Shown: positions 25,084 to 35,214 of the stretch, one piece after another
How the letters are laid out: each line of letters starts with the position of its first letter
How positions within the stretch are numbered: position 1 is the first letter of the stretch
DNA from: Shewanella psychromarinicola
GTDB taxonomy: Bacteria; Pseudomonadota; Gammaproteobacteria; Enterobacterales; Shewanellaceae
Direction of reading: 5' to 3'
Assembly (NCBI RefSeq): GCF_003855155.1
Contig: NZ_CP034073.1
Coordinates: 4,712,001 to 4,776,000, forward strand
DNA length: 64,000 nucleotides
The notes under the pieces: model-generated
What the model saw: only the letters and a program-made list of their open reading frames with translations
Database searches by the model: none
Told to the model about the DNA's origin: nothing
Made by a program: the position numbers and the translations under genes

Positions 25084-28000
25084 TTAAAGCATTTTTAGAA
25101 AATGGCCGCCTAACAAGCTTATTTATTGCGTTATTAATTGTGGCTGGGTTAGGTGCTATTTCAAGCTTGCCACGCACCGAAGATCCGCATATAACCAATC
25201 GATTTTCATCGGTTATCACTCAGTACCCAGGGGCATCCGCTGAGCGCGTTGAGGCACTCGTCACCGAAGTCATCGAAAATCAATTACGCCGTTTAGAAGA
25301 TTTAAAGCTCGTCCAGTCGACTTCTCGCCCAGGGATTTCGGTGATTCAATTAGAATTAAAAGACACTGTCACCGAGACCGATCCGGTGTGGTCTCGAGCA
25401 CGCGATCTTATCGCCGACAGTAAATTCTTGCTGCCTGTAGAAGCACAAAATAGTGTGCTAGATGATCAACTCGGTTATGCCAACACTGCTATTTTAGGGC
25501 TTGTTTGGGCAGATAGCAGCCCGGTAAGAGCCGATATTTTGAATCGTTACGCCAAAGAATTACAAAGCCGGTTAAGGCTGCTCAGCGGCACTGACTTTGT
25601 CAAACTGTATGGTGCACCTGAAGAAGAAATTTTAGTTGAGTTAGATGGCAATAAAATCAATCAATTGCATCTTACTCCTGCCGCAATTGCGGCAATTTTA
25701 AATAATGCCGATAGCAAAATTTCAGCCGGTGAAATCAACAATAGTCAATTTAGAGCTTTAGTTGAGGTTTCTGGCGAATTAGACTCACAAAACCGTATCC
25801 GCCAAGTGCCATTAAAAGTAGACGATTACGGTCAAATTATTCGCTTAGGTGATGTGGCCAACATTACTCGCCAAGCTAAAACCCCCGCGTCGAGTATCGC
25901 GTTAATCGACAGCCGACAAGGCGTATTAGTGTCTGCGCGCATGTTGAATAATAATCGAGTCGATGTGTGGCAACAGCACGTGAGCAAGACCATAGATGCG
26001 TTTTCAACTAACTTGCCGGCTAATATTAAGGTGCAATGGTTATTTGACCAACAAAGCTATACCAGTGACCGATTAGGCGGCTTGGTGATTAACCTGTTAC
26101 AGGGGTTTGTGATTATTTTAGCAGTATTGATGCTCACATTAGGACTTCGCAATGCGATGATTGTGGCTATATCACTGCCACTAACGGCACTCTTTACCCT
26201 CACCTGTATGAAATATACCGGACTGCCTATTCACCAAATGTCGGTGACCGGTTTGGTGGTTGCGCTGGGCATTATGGTCGATAATGCGATTGTGATTGTT
26301 GATGCGATAGCCCAACGTCGTCAACAAGGTATGAGTAAACTTGAAGCTGTGTCTAAAACGCTACACCATTTATGGTTACCCTTGGCGGGTTCGACCATTA
26401 CCACCATGCTAGCCTTTGCACCTATTGTATTAATGCCAGGGGCTGCGGGTGAGTTTGTGGGTGGTATTGCGATCTCAGTGATGTTTGCGTTGCTGGGTTC
26501 ATACATTATTTCTCATACCATTATTGCAGGACTTGCGGGTCGATTCAGTCGCAGTGAAAAACCAACGGCTTGGTATCAGCAAGGCATGGCGTTTCCGCGG
26601 ATAAGCCGTGCGTATATCGCCAGTTTACAGTTTGCGTTAACTCGGCCAATACTGACCGCCATCGTTATTGGTATATTGCCTATGGCAGGCTTTTTTGCCG
26701 CAGGGAAAATGACTGAACAATTTTTCCCACCCTCTGATCGCGATATGTTTCAAATAGAAGTCTATTTGGCGCCTCATGTCAGTATCGAGAACACCCTCGA
26801 ACAGGTCAAACAGATTGATCATAAACTGCAACAAATTGAAGAAATTATAGAGGCCACTTGGGTTGTTGGCGGCAATACACCCTCTTTTTATTACAACTTA
26901 ACTCAGCGGCAACAAGGGGCAACCAATTACGCCCAAGCAATGATTAAAGTGACCGATTTTGCCGCGGCAAATCGATTGATTTTACAATTGCAAAAAGAGT
27001 TAGATGCGCAATTTCCACAAGCACAAATATTAGTCCTTAAACTTGAACAAGGCCCGCCCTTTAACGCCCCTGTTGAACTGCGTATTTACGGCCCTAATCT
27101 TGATACCCTGAAAATATTGGGTGAAGAAGTGCGCGGGATCTTCGCCGCGACCCCCGATGTCATTCACACCCGGGCAACGCTCAGTTCAGGTGCGCCAAAA
27201 GTGTGGTTACAGGTCAATGAAGACGCCAGCTTAATGAGCGGGTTAAGCCTGACCGATATTGCCAATCAAATTCAAATGGCGACCACAGGTATTATTGGTG
27301 GCAGTATTTTAGAACAAACGGAATCGCTGCCAATTCGCGTTCGTTTAGGTGATAACAGCCGTGAACAAGCGACTCGCTTAGCTGAAATAAATCTGGTTTC
27401 CCCTTCGGGCTCAGGTATACCGTTATCCGCTTTATCTTATAACGAAATCAATGTTAGTCGGGGGGCAATACCGCGCAGAAACGGCGAACGAGTCAATACC
27501 ATCGAGGCTTATATCACCAGTGGTGTATTGCCAGCTCAGGTATTAACCGACGTCAAAGATGCTATCGATAAGTTAACCATTCCGACGGGATATCATATTG
27601 AAATAGGTGGTGAAAGCGCCAAACGTAATGAAGCTGTGGGTAATTTATTATCCAACATTGTGGTGGTGGTGACCTTGTTACTCACCACTGTCGTGTTGTC
27701 ATTTAACTCGTTTAGATTAACGGCAATCATTCTACTGAGTGCATTTCAATCGGCCGGTTTAGGTTTACTGTCGGTGTATATCTTTGGTTATCCGTTTGGT
27801 TTTACCGTGATAATCGGGTTACTAGGGGTAATGGGCTTAGCCATTAATGCGGCGATTGTTATTTTGGCTGAACTGGAAGATGTTCCTCAAGCCCGAAATG
27901 GACATATACCGTTAATCATAAGTACCGTGAGCACTTGTGGGCGTCATATTGGCTCCACGACCATCACCACCATAGGCGGTTTTTTACCGTTAATCATTGC

Positions 28001-28157
28001 CGGTGGTGGATTTTGGCCACCGTTTGCCATTGCGATTGCCGGCGGCACATTATTGGCCACCATGCTGTCACTGATTTGGGTACCGGTAATGTATACCTTA
28101 TTAATGAAGCCCAAAAAACAGTATATATTTCAAGACCAAAATCGTGTAACGGAATAA
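25080..28157 (+). CDS. RND-family efflux pump (AcrB-like inner-membrane transporter)
   Basis: This 1025-aa pump has the usual 12 membrane segments and two large periplasmic loops (after TM1 and TM7). TM1 follows directly at MIKAFLENGRLTSLFIALLI. The proton-relay region in TM4 reads GIMVDNAIVIVDA, so the second Asp of the AcrB DD pair is Asn, as in many members of this sub-branch. The family motif GYHIEIGGESAKRNEAV is present in the second loop. Length is normal for hydrophobe/amphiphile exporters. It is co-translated with the adaptor and presumably repressed by the TetR protein. The substrate cannot be told from sequence. Confidence 0.93.
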   Translation: MIKAFLENGRLTSLFIALLIVAGLGAISSLPRTEDPHITNRFSSVITQYPGASAERVEALVTEVIENQLRRLEDLKLVQSTSRPGISVIQLELKDTVTETDPVWSRARDLIADSKFLLPVEAQNSVLDDQLGYANTAILGLVWADSSPVRADILNRYAKELQSRLRLLSGTDFVKLYGAPEEEILVELDGNKINQLHLTPAAIAAILNNADSKISAGEINNSQFRALVEVSGELDSQNRIRQVPLKVDDYGQIIRLGDVANITRQAKTPASSIALIDSRQGVLVSARMLNNNRVDVWQQHVSKTIDAFSTNLPANIKVQWLFDQQSYTSDRLGGLVINLLQGFVIILAVLMLTLGLRNAMIVAISLPLTALFTLTCMKYTGLPIHQMSVTGLVVALGIMVDNAIVIVDAIAQRRQQGMSKLEAVSKTLHHLWLPLAGSTITTMLAFAPIVLMPGAAGEFVGGIAISVMFALLGSYIISHTIIAGLAGRFSRSEKPTAWYQQGMAFPRISRAYIASLQFALTRPILTAIVIGILPMAGFFAAGKMTEQFFPPSDRDMFQIEVYLAPHVSIENTLEQVKQIDHKLQQIEEIIEATWVVGGNTPSFYYNLTQRQQGATNYAQAMIKVTDFAAANRLILQLQKELDAQFPQAQILVLKLEQGPPFNAPVELRIYGPNLDTLKILGEEVRGIFAATPDVIHTRATLSSGAPKVWLQVNEDASLMSGLSLTDIANQIQMATTGIIGGSILEQTESLPIRVRLGDNSREQATRLAEINLVSPSGSGIPLSALSYNEINVSRGAIPRRNGERVNTIEAYITSGVLPAQVLTDVKDAIDKLTIPTGYHIEIGGESAKRNEAVGNLLSNIVVVVTLLLTTVVLSFNSFRLTAIILLSAFQSAGLGLLSVYIFGYPFGFTVIIGLLGVMGLAINAAIVILAELEDVPQARNGHIPLIISTVSTCGRHIGSTTITTIGGFLPLIIAGGGFWPPFAIAIAGGTLLATMLSLIWVPVMYTLLMKPKKQYIFQDQNRVTE

Positions 28158-28247
28158 GTTTATTTGTGAACTACCCCGCGAATTTCGCTTCGCTCTGATC
28201 ACGGGGGTTTCTCGACGAATTCGATAAAATATTAATATCTATCCGTG

Positions 28248-28274
28248 TCACACTTTATGCTAAATACCCGATAA
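28248..28274 (+). promoter_or_regulatory. Possible sigma-28 promoter of the chemotaxis receptor gene
   Basis: CCCGATAA (28267-28274) matches the sigma-28 -10 box at seven of eight positions. The -35 region at the right distance (TCACACTT) is a poor match to TAAAGTTT. It lies 84 bp before the receptor gene. Chemoreceptors are often FliA-dependent, but this site is weak. Confidence 0.35.
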
Positions 28275-28357
28275 TCAGTACACTTTCAATGTAGATTACG
28301 TTGCAGGGATCATATCTATTCTAGATTAATCATCAATATAATTATAAGAAAGAGTAT

Positions 28358-30364
28358 ATGAATTATAAAAACTGGCCTATATCAAAACAAATAGCCTCTC
28401 TTGTCATATTGTTATCTATCATTATCTTTAGCGCCATGTCTTGGTTTTCCTATCTATCGGCAACCACTGTATTACATGACAAAGCGATTCAAGCCATCAA
28501 GTCGCAAATGCAGAGTAATGCTCATTTAATTGAACTGCAGTACAACAGTATGCAGTCCTTAGCCAGACGAAATGCCGATATTCTTCGCACCTTATATCCA
28601 GGAACATTCTCAATAGAAGATCGCAGCGTTGAAGTGTTAGGGGTTAAGACTCCTGTACTGGTCCATGATAATGAGCAAGTTAATAATTCAAACAATAACG
28701 TCGATCGTTTTTCACAACTTACCGGCGGAGTTGCCACGATATTTGCTCGCGATAATGATGATTTTGTTCGCGTGTCAACATCGCTGAAAAAAACAGACGG
28801 TAAGCGTGCATTAGGCACTTATTTGGGTGTCAATCACCCAGGTTATCAGGGGTTGATTAACGGTGAAGAATTTGAAGGTTATGCCAAGCTTTTTGGCAAA
28901 GACTACATGACCATTTATCGTCCGTTAAAAGATGAAAGCGGTAAAGTCAACGCTATCCTTTTTATCGGTTTTGATATCACCCAATCGGTTGAACAAATTC
29001 AAAGCTCGCTTAAACAGCTGACACTTGAAGAATCAGGCTCTTATGCCATTATCCGTAATGCCGATAATTACGTGATCTCTCATCGTGAATTAAACACCCA
29101 AGCGCCTTTTGATGAAGCATTGTTTGATGGTCTATCACTTGAAAAGGCCCTTACGGATAGAGGCAGCTGGGTTTACACCTCATTGTCTGATCAACAGATG
29201 TATTCTCATTCAGTCAATATTCCCGGTTGGAATTGGACTTTGGTCGGTTTTGTTCCCGAAAAACAATTAAGTAATGAAAGCGTAGCAATGTTAAAAACCA
29301 ACGCAATATTGGCGTTACTTGGGATAGTGTTTATTTCCATTTTATTGTTTACTGTGATTAATCGTGCCATGAAGCCATTAAAGCTCCTACAGGGCCAAAT
29401 CGCTAAATTAGGCCAAGGCGATCTTTCGCAAAGTTTTGTCCAATGCCCCGAAGACAGTCGCAATGAAGTTGACCACATCACTATAAGTGTCACCAAAATG
29501 GCGGCTAATTTAGCTGAATTAATTGAGTTATTAAAACAGTCTGTCATCAGCTTAGAAACCCAAGCAAACCTTAGTCAAGAAACGTCAAAATTGAATGGTA
29601 ATGAGGCAAAGGCACTGTTAAACCAAACAGAGCAAATTGCGACCGCTATCGAAGAAATGTCTTCTTCGATTAAAGATGTGGCACAAAATGCCAGTCAAGG
29701 AGCCCAACAAGCGCAAGAAATTGATAGCGCATCCGCTCAAGGACATGCTCAGTTAACCCAAGAGGTTACCGCGCTTCAATCCTTGAGTGAGCAACTCATT
29801 CAAAGTCAAAAAAATATTGAAAGTGTCAGCAATGAGAGCCAAGCTATTAGTCTAGTGACAGAGGTCATTAATGGTATTGCAGAACAAACTAACTTACTCG
29901 CCTTGAATGCCGCGATTGAAGCCGCCAGAGCGGGTGAACAAGGCCGTGGTTTTGCGGTTGTTGCTGATGAAGTACGCTCACTGGCACAAAGAACGCAGCG
30001 TTCAATTAGTGAAATAAGCTCGACTATCAGCACATTACAACAGCAAGTAAAATACACCGCCACACAAATGAACCAATGCCAGCAATTGGGGGCATCGTCA
30101 GCTGAACAAGCTAATACTGTTAATAACCAACTCAGTCAGATTAATCAGAATATCGGCGAAATGGCAATATTTTCATCCAGTATAGCCGGCGCCACCAAAC
30201 AGCAAAGCACAGTGGCAGATGAGGTGTCTCACAACTTACATACCATCGCTACGCTGGCACAAAATAGTGATGAACGAGCCACAAAAGCGGTGAGTGATGC
30301 AGAGCAATTAACCGCGCTTGCGGTCAGTATCAAACAACAGATAGCTGTATTTAATCTCAGTTAG
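28358..30364 (+). CDS. Methyl-accepting chemotaxis protein with Cache sensor domain
   Basis: This 668-aa chemoreceptor has membrane segment 1 at about 10-32 and a periplasmic Cache-type sensor domain to about 310 (segments [20 protein letters not shown] and [13 protein letters not shown]). Membrane segment 2 is at about 314-336, followed by HAMP (about 337-392) and the signalling domain. The CheA/CheW-contacting hairpin [40 protein letters not shown] is intact. There is no C-terminal CheR-binding pentapeptide. The ligand is unknown. The gene is monocistronic. Confidence 0.93.
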   Translation: MNYKNWPISKQIASLVILLSIIIFSAMSWFSYLSATTVLHDKAIQAIKSQMQSNAHLIELQYNSMQSLARRNADILRTLYPGTFSIEDRSVEVLGVKTPVLVHDNEQVNNSNNNVDRFSQLTGGVATIFARDNDDFVRVSTSLKKTDGKRALGTYLGVNHPGYQGLINGEEFEGYAKLFGKDYMTIYRPLKDESGKVNAILFIGFDITQSVEQIQSSLKQLTLEESGSYAIIRNADNYVISHRELNTQAPFDEALFDGLSLEKALTDRGSWVYTSLSDQQMYSHSVNIPGWNWTLVGFVPEKQLSNESVAMLKTNAILALLGIVFISILLFTVINRAMKPLKLLQGQIAKLGQGDLSQSFVQCPEDSRNEVDHITISVTKMAANLAELIELLKQSVISLETQANLSQETSKLNGNEAKALLNQTEQIATAIEEMSSSIKDVAQNASQGAQQAQEIDSASAQGHAQLTQEVTALQSLSEQLIQSQKNIESVSNESQAISLVTEVINGIAEQTNLLALNAAIEAARAGEQGRGFAVVADEVRSLAQRTQRSISEISSTISTLQQQVKYTATQMNQCQQLGASSAEQANTVNNQLSQINQNIGEMAIFSSSIAGATKQQSTVADEVSHNLHTIATLAQNSDERATKAVSDAEQLTALAVSIKQQIAVFNLS

Positions 30365-30722
30365 GGATCGTAAATTAATAAAATACCGCCATTTGCACAT
30401 ATTGACTTGCTATAGGTGCGCTACTGACGCATAAAATCGTCATGTTATATGCTCAGAGTTCAAGTATGAGATTACAGACTTGAACTCTGAGTCATTCAAC
30501 GCCGTTTATTTGTCTCTCATCCCGTTTATTCTCCAGCCCTTTCCCCCGCTATCATCGCTTAACTGACTTGCTATAGACACATTATTGACGACCAAACTGT
30601 CATTGATAACAGGAATGACTCTGGCTATCTCATGGTAAAGCCTAGGCATGTGTTAACCATAGTGGCCCATCAACAGTCTATCTACGTTGAGTTTTAGTTT
30701 TAGTTTTAGTTTTACGCCCAAT
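30365..30722. other. Intergenic region with a large hairpin and diverged direct repeats
   Basis: No gene is seen. CTCAGAGTTCAAG (30452-30464) and CTTGAACTCTGAG (30479-30491) form a perfect 13-bp inverted repeat with a 14-base loop and no T run. Two related segments, about 40 bp each, start GACTTGCTATAG at 30404 and 30564. Both continue with a similar TGACG-x-TGTCAT/CGTCAT pattern. The unit GTTTTA is repeated four times near 30690-30713. Confidence 0.6.
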
Positions 30723-30755
30723 AAAAAACCGCTTTATAACTAAAGCGGTTTTTTT
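30723..30755. terminator. Bidirectional terminator downstream of cydX
   Basis: AAAAAACCGCTTTA and TAAAGCGGTTTTTT pair perfectly over 14 bp with loop TAAC. It closes the cydABX transcript (minus strand, 17 bp after the cydX stop) and could also work for plus-strand transcripts. Confidence 0.88.
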
Positions 30756-30771
30756 ATCGAACGATATAACT

Positions 30772-30882
30772 TTAGAGTTCGTTATTACGATCCATATTTT
30801 CAGTATTTTCAAGCCATAACGCATTGATAATACCGAATGCACACGCTAACAACACCCCTAAAATCCACGCAAAATACCACAT
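30772..30882 (-). CDS. cydX: CydX, small subunit of cytochrome bd oxidase
   Basis: This 36-aa single-span membrane protein reads MWYFAWILGVLLACAFGIIN then ALWLENTENMDRNNEL. The MWYFAWILG start is nearly identical to CydX of E. coli. CydX stabilises the heme-containing CydA-CydB complex and is needed for full oxidase activity. It begins 17 bp after the cydB stop, behind AAGGAG, and is followed by a terminator. It is too short for routine gene calling and easily missed. Confidence 0.95.
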   Translation of the reverse strand: MWYFAWILGVLLACAFGIINALWLENTENMDRNNEL

Positions 30883-30899
30883 AGACGTTGCTCCTTAAT

Positions 30900-32039
30900 T
30901 TAGTAAAGTGAGTTTTTATTGTTTTCAATAAACTCACGATTTAAGCGGCCGAACATCTTGTAATAAGTCCAAATAGTATAACTTAATACTGTCGGTACGA
31001 AGATAATAGCGGCAACTGTCATCACTTTAAGTGACATTTGACTGGCGGTAGCATCCCACATGGTTAAGCTGACATTAGGCTCTAATGATGAAGGCATAAC
31101 AAATGGGAACATCGCAGCACCACAAGTAAAAATCACACAAGCCACAGCAAGCGAACTAAACAAGAACGCAAATCCACTGCGATTGAAGTGACTGGCTAAA
31201 ATCACTAATATTGGCATTAGCAAGCCTAATACCGGAAACAACATCGTAAGAGGATATTTATCATAGTTAGTTAACCAAGCACCCGCTTCAATCGCAACCG
31301 TTTTGGTGGCAGGGTTGGACGGACCAGCAAGGTCAAGTGTTGAGGTAACCACATATCCATCAATACCGTTAATTAACCAAACGCCTGCGGCAGCAAATAG
31401 GACGAATAATAGACCACCAAAAACTTGCGATACCTTAACACTGCGGACTCTTAATTCGCCTTCAGTCTTCATTTGTAACCATGAAGCCCCTTGCATCACA
31501 AACATCGATACACTGATAAGACCGGCTAATAAACCAAACGGATTTAATAAGCCCAGTAGTCCGCCATGGTAAGTGGCACGTAAATATTCATCAAAGTTAA
31601 ATGGCACACCTTGAAGCAAGTTACCAAATGCCACGCCAATGATTAACGGTGGCACAAAACTGCCGACAAATAATGCCCTGTCCCAAGACTTGCGCCATCT
31701 TGGGTCTTCAATTTTAGAGCGATAATCAAAGCCGACTGGGCGCAAAAATAATGCAAAAAGCACTAGCATCATTGCCACATAAAAGCCCGAAAACGATACT
31801 GCGTAAACCATAGGCCAAGCAGCAAACAAGGCACCAGCCGCGGTTACTAACCATACTTGGTTACCGTCCCAATGTGGCGCGATGGTGTTAATCATAAGAC
31901 GGCGATCGGTATCGTCTTTACCAATAATCGGTAATAACATGCCCACGCCCATGTCAAATCCATCGGTGACAGCAAAACCAACAAGTAGCACGCCAATTAG
32001 TGCCCACCAGACAAATCTTAATACTTCATAATCAAACAT
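30900..32039 (-). CDS. cydB: CydB, cytochrome bd ubiquinol oxidase subunit II
   Basis: This 379-aa membrane protein is the same length as E. coli CydB. It starts MFDYEVLRFVWWALIGVLLV and then GFAVTDGFDMGVGMLLP, the conserved first segment, and has about nine hydrophobic spans. With CydA it makes the high-affinity quinol oxidase that reduces oxygen under microaerobic conditions without proton pumping. It lies 15 bp after cydA and 17 bp before cydX, forming one operon. Confidence 0.97.
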   Translation of the reverse strand: MFDYEVLRFVWWALIGVLLVGFAVTDGFDMGVGMLLPIIGKDDTDRRLMINTIAPHWDGNQVWLVTAAGALFAAWPMVYAVSFSGFYVAMMLVLFALFLRPVGFDYRSKIEDPRWRKSWDRALFVGSFVPPLIIGVAFGNLLQGVPFNFDEYLRATYHGGLLGLLNPFGLLAGLISVSMFVMQGASWLQMKTEGELRVRSVKVSQVFGGLLFVLFAAAGVWLINGIDGYVVTSTLDLAGPSNPATKTVAIEAGAWLTNYDKYPLTMLFPVLGLLMPILVILASHFNRSGFAFLFSSLAVACVIFTCGAAMFPFVMPSSLEPNVSLTMWDATASQMSLKVMTVAAIIFVPTVLSYTIWTYYKMFGRLNREFIENNKNSLY

Positions 32040-32054
32040 AATCAGGTCCTCCGC

Positions 32055-33611
32055 TTAAGCATCTTGGGTTTCGAAATGGTAACGACCAGTTTTTAAGCTG
32101 CTTGGGCCAAGGCGAGCAAACTTAAACATCAAGTAAGCTTCTATTACCAACAGAATGGTATAGAACACCGTAATTGAAATAATACTAAACCACAGATCCG
32201 TCGTCGTTAAACTTGACGCCGACATAAAGGTGGGTAGTACTTCAGAAATGGTCCAAGGTTGACGACCAAATTCTGACACAAACCAACCACATTCAATGGC
32301 AACCCAAGGAAGTGGCAAACTGTAAAGCGCAGCACGCAGTAGCCATTTTTTCTCGGCAATTTGGTGACGAGTGCTTTGCCAGAAGGCGGCAGCAAACACT
32401 AATAACATAATCACCCCAGCGCCAACCATGATACGGAAGGTCCAAAACATCGGCGCCACAGTAGGAATAGAGTCATAAGACGCTGCTATAATTTGCTCTT
32501 CGGTAGCATCAACCACTTTATCGGTATAACGCTTAAGCAAGAAGCCATAACCTAAATCAACTTTAGTTGCTTCAAATTGCGCTCTAACCTCTGCCGATTT
32601 ATCGCCTGCACGTAGTTTTTCAAGCAGTGCATACGCCACCATACCGTTACGAATACGCACTTCGTGATCGCTTACAAGCTCCTTAATACCCGTCACTTCT
32701 GTATCTAAAGAGCGAGTGGCAATAATACCCATCGCATAGGGGATTTTAATGGCGTAATCGGTTTCCATGGTCTCTTGATTAGGCAATCCTACCAAGGTAA
32801 AGGCTGCTGGTGCAGGCTCAGTTTCCCACTCAGCTTCAATCGCTGCCAATTTTACCCGCTGTACTTCACCCACTTCATAGCCTGACTCATCGCCTAACAC
32901 GATGACCGATAAAATAGATGCCATACCAAAGCTTGCTGCAATAGCAAATGAGCGACGAGCAAAAGGTAAATCACGGCCTTTCAATATGTAGTATGCGCTA
33001 ATAGATAACACAAACATGGCACCGGCAACATAACCAGATGCGACAGTGTGGACAAACTTAACTTGTGCAACAGGGTTAAACACCAGAGCGGCAAAATCGG
33101 TCATTTCCATTCGCATGGTTTCATAATTAAACACCGAACCCACAGGGTTTTGCATCCAACCATTGGCGATCAATATCCATAAGGCTGACATATTAGAGGC
33201 GATGGCAACGAGCCAAGTGACTGCTAAATGTTGGCGCTTGCTGAAACGATCCCAACCAAAAAAGAACATCCCGACTAACGTCGACTCAAGGAAGAATGCC
33301 ATTAAACCTTCAATGGCAAGTGGGGCACCAAAGATATCCCCGACATAATGAGAATAATATGACCAGTTTGTGCCAAACTGGAACTCCATTGCGAGCCCCG
33401 TCGTCACACCTATTGCAAAGTTAATCCCAAACAATTTTCCCCAAAATTTAGTCATGTCTTTATAGACTTGCTTATTGGTCATCACATACAGTGATTCCAT
33501 AATGGCAAGGATAAAGGCTAAACCTAGAGTGAGTGGAACAAATAGAAAATGATACATGGCTGTAAACGCAAATTGATAACGCGATAGCTCAACGACCTCT
33601 TCGATAATCAT
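32055..33611 (-). CDS. cydA: CydA, cytochrome bd ubiquinol oxidase subunit I
   Basis: This 518-aa heme-bearing subunit has the N-terminal [20 protein letters not shown], which carries the heme b595 ligand His (about 21). The quinol-binding Q loop lies in the middle (about 255-330), and the C-terminal [20 protein letters not shown] is the GRQPW signature of the family. It is the first gene of cydABX. The upstream region is long and very AT-rich. I could not identify convincing FNR or ArcA sites there. Confidence 0.97.
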   Translation of the reverse strand: MIIEEVVELSRYQFAFTAMYHFLFVPLTLGLAFILAIMESLYVMTNKQVYKDMTKFWGKLFGINFAIGVTTGLAMEFQFGTNWSYYSHYVGDIFGAPLAIEGLMAFFLESTLVGMFFFGWDRFSKRQHLAVTWLVAIASNMSALWILIANGWMQNPVGSVFNYETMRMEMTDFAALVFNPVAQVKFVHTVASGYVAGAMFVLSISAYYILKGRDLPFARRSFAIAASFGMASILSVIVLGDESGYEVGEVQRVKLAAIEAEWETEPAPAAFTLVGLPNQETMETDYAIKIPYAMGIIATRSLDTEVTGIKELVSDHEVRIRNGMVAYALLEKLRAGDKSAEVRAQFEATKVDLGYGFLLKRYTDKVVDATEEQIIAASYDSIPTVAPMFWTFRIMVGAGVIMLLVFAAAFWQSTRHQIAEKKWLLRAALYSLPLPWVAIECGWFVSEFGRQPWTISEVLPTFMSASSLTTTDLWFSIISITVFYTILLVIEAYLMFKFARLGPSSLKTGRYHFETQDA

Positions 33612-34274
33612 TGGCGACTCCTTACTTCAGTACGACCAAATACGACACAGCAACACCCGGCTGCCATAATGATGATGTATACCTGAAAACGGTATTATTG
33701 AAGCAGTAGACAACTCACCAAAGTGTTCAAAATGATAAATTAACCTGTTTGCCTATGTTTTCAAGCCCAATCTTTAACGCCCTTTATCTTACGCCATAGG
33801 CTTTAGATTGATCATCTTTTTTACTCAATAATGTGACAAACATAAGATTTTTTGCATGAATATTTTTTTGACTTAAAAAATCAGTCCGTTAGCGAAAATA
33901 CCACTCTTATTTTTAATCCTTTTTTTGTCAGATTGATCACACTTTTAAACAAAATTGCCGCATTAAATTTGATGATATTAACGCATCTATTCCTCTCCTC
34001 TATTTGAGATATTGACAAAAACCGCTTAATTGCTAGGAATGTAAAATGCGTTTATGGATACCATGATAAAATGCATCACTCATTCGCATTGTTAATTAAA
34101 GTGATTAAATTAACAATTATCTAATATTGAGTCAAATAATTTAATATTGATAATAATAGTAAAAATAAAAATAATTATAATTAACATGGCTTTATACAAA
34201 ATAAAGTTAACATAAAAAAATAACTTAAAATATATTGATTAGATTAACTAATGACAAATATAATTTTTATTAGT
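33612..34274. other. AT-rich upstream region of cydA, no gene seen
   Basis: Roughly 660 bp with no gene I can support. The part 33960-34270 is strikingly AT-rich. The cydABX promoter must lie in the right-to-left direction here. A TTGATCA half-site near 33809 might belong to an FNR- or CRP-type element, but no full palindrome is present. Confidence 0.5.
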
Positions 34275-34303
34275 TTGAGAGAAAATTTGAGCAACTGTAT
34301 AAT
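34275..34303 (+). promoter_or_regulatory. Strong sigma-70 promoter of a short transcription unit
   Basis: TTGAGA (34275-34280), a 17-base spacer and a perfect TATAAT (34298-34303) predict a start near 34310. The only feature downstream before a terminator at 34559-34583 is a 26-codon ORF, so it drives a transcript of about 270-280 nt. Confidence 0.65.
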
Positions 34304-34386
34304 TTAGACACAGTTAAGAAAACGAACGTGGTTGTACGATGGGTCGTCGTCTTAATTCCAGTGACCTAACCTAAAGAGAATGTGCT

Positions 34387-34467
34387 ATGACTCAGTTTTA
34401 CCAACATATTGCCAAGTTATACAAACGTGTTTTTGTTGAAATGTATATGGCTCATGAAATGAAATAA
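34387..34467 (+). CDS. Candidate 26-aa small protein on a discrete short transcript
   Basis: The frame encodes MTQFYQHIAKLYKRVFVEMY, then MAHEMK. The start is preceded by AAAGAGA at an acceptable distance. It sits between a consensus promoter (34275-34303) and an intrinsic terminator (34559-34583). The peptide could be an amphipathic helix. Alternatively the unit is a small RNA and the ORF incidental. I recognise no family. Confidence 0.4.
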   Translation: MTQFYQHIAKLYKRVFVEMYMAHEMK

Positions 34468-34558
34468 GCTTAACTATTTAATTTGATGTTTTGTTAGCGC
34501 AAAATATTATCTGCTCGTTGAAGTTGTTTTTTTAGCCACCTTGGCAACAGCAGCTTAT

Positions 34559-34583
34559 TAACCCCATCCTTGTGATGGGGTTA
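34559..34583 (+). terminator. Terminator of the short unit
   Basis: TAACCCCATC and GATGGGGTTA form a 10-bp stem with loop CTTGT, followed by TTATT. The T run is short, so moderate strength. Confidence 0.65.
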
Positions 34584-34779
34584 TTATTGGCTAAAATCAG
34601 AGAGGCTCATTGTCGAAGATCGCAGTGGGAGTAGCGTTGACTAGGCAAATAATCTGCTTGAAAACATCATGACTTGCGGTAACTGATCCTGCGTTGTATA
34701 CCCAAACCACTTCAATATGCTCGTTTCAGCGCTCCCGTAGGATAACTGAAACAGGCAGTGATTGAAGAGAATGGTGACG

Positions 34780-35131
34780 CCTTACCGAGAGCGTCGCTTC
34801 GCGACTGATAGATTCTAGGAACTCGCAAGCTCGCCAGAGGGCGGTGCTTCGCTCCTTCTAGGTTTTAGGTTTTAGGCCCTAGGTTTTAGGTCCTAGGATC
34901 TAGAAGCGTAGCGTCCTCGAAGGCCGCAGGTCGTCCTAGCAGCAGGCGCTCTATTCCTAGACCCTAGCAGCGAAGCGACCCTAGACCGCTCTATCCGTGA
35001 GCGCAGCGTTCGCTTGTTATCGCTTGTTATCGTTTCCTAGCAGGACGAAGTCCGCCCTAGAACCTAGAAGCGTAGCGTCCTTGAAGACCGCAGGTCGTCC
35101 TAGCAGCCGCAGGCGCTCTATTCCTAGACCC
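34780..35131. repeat. Second CTAG-rich repeat cluster
   Basis: Two copies of a 65-68 bp element lie at 34900-34964 and 35064-35131. Both run CTAGAAGCGTAGCGTCC, GCAGGTCGTCCTAGCAGC and AGGCGCTCTATTCCTAGACC. Between them are pieces of the 37-bp unit seen at 2513-2736: CCTAGCAGCGAAGCGACCCTAG (from 34963) and CCTAGCAGGACGAAGTCCGC (from 35037). The left part (34861-34897) holds TTTTAGG and CCTAGG runs. All parts are punctuated by CTAG. Open frames through it (for example 34997-35218) are artefacts. It lies behind the purL 3' end. Confidence 0.85.
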
Positions 35132-35214
35132 TTGATCCCCACCTTTTACCTATCAGCGCTTTCGAGTGAAAGAGTTCATGAGCTTAATATGATGAGTATA
35201 ATAATCACTACTGC

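Noticed and set aside
33790-33990. FNR or CRP site before cydA
   Set aside because: TTGATCA and TGTGA half-sites are visible but no full palindrome with correct spacing.
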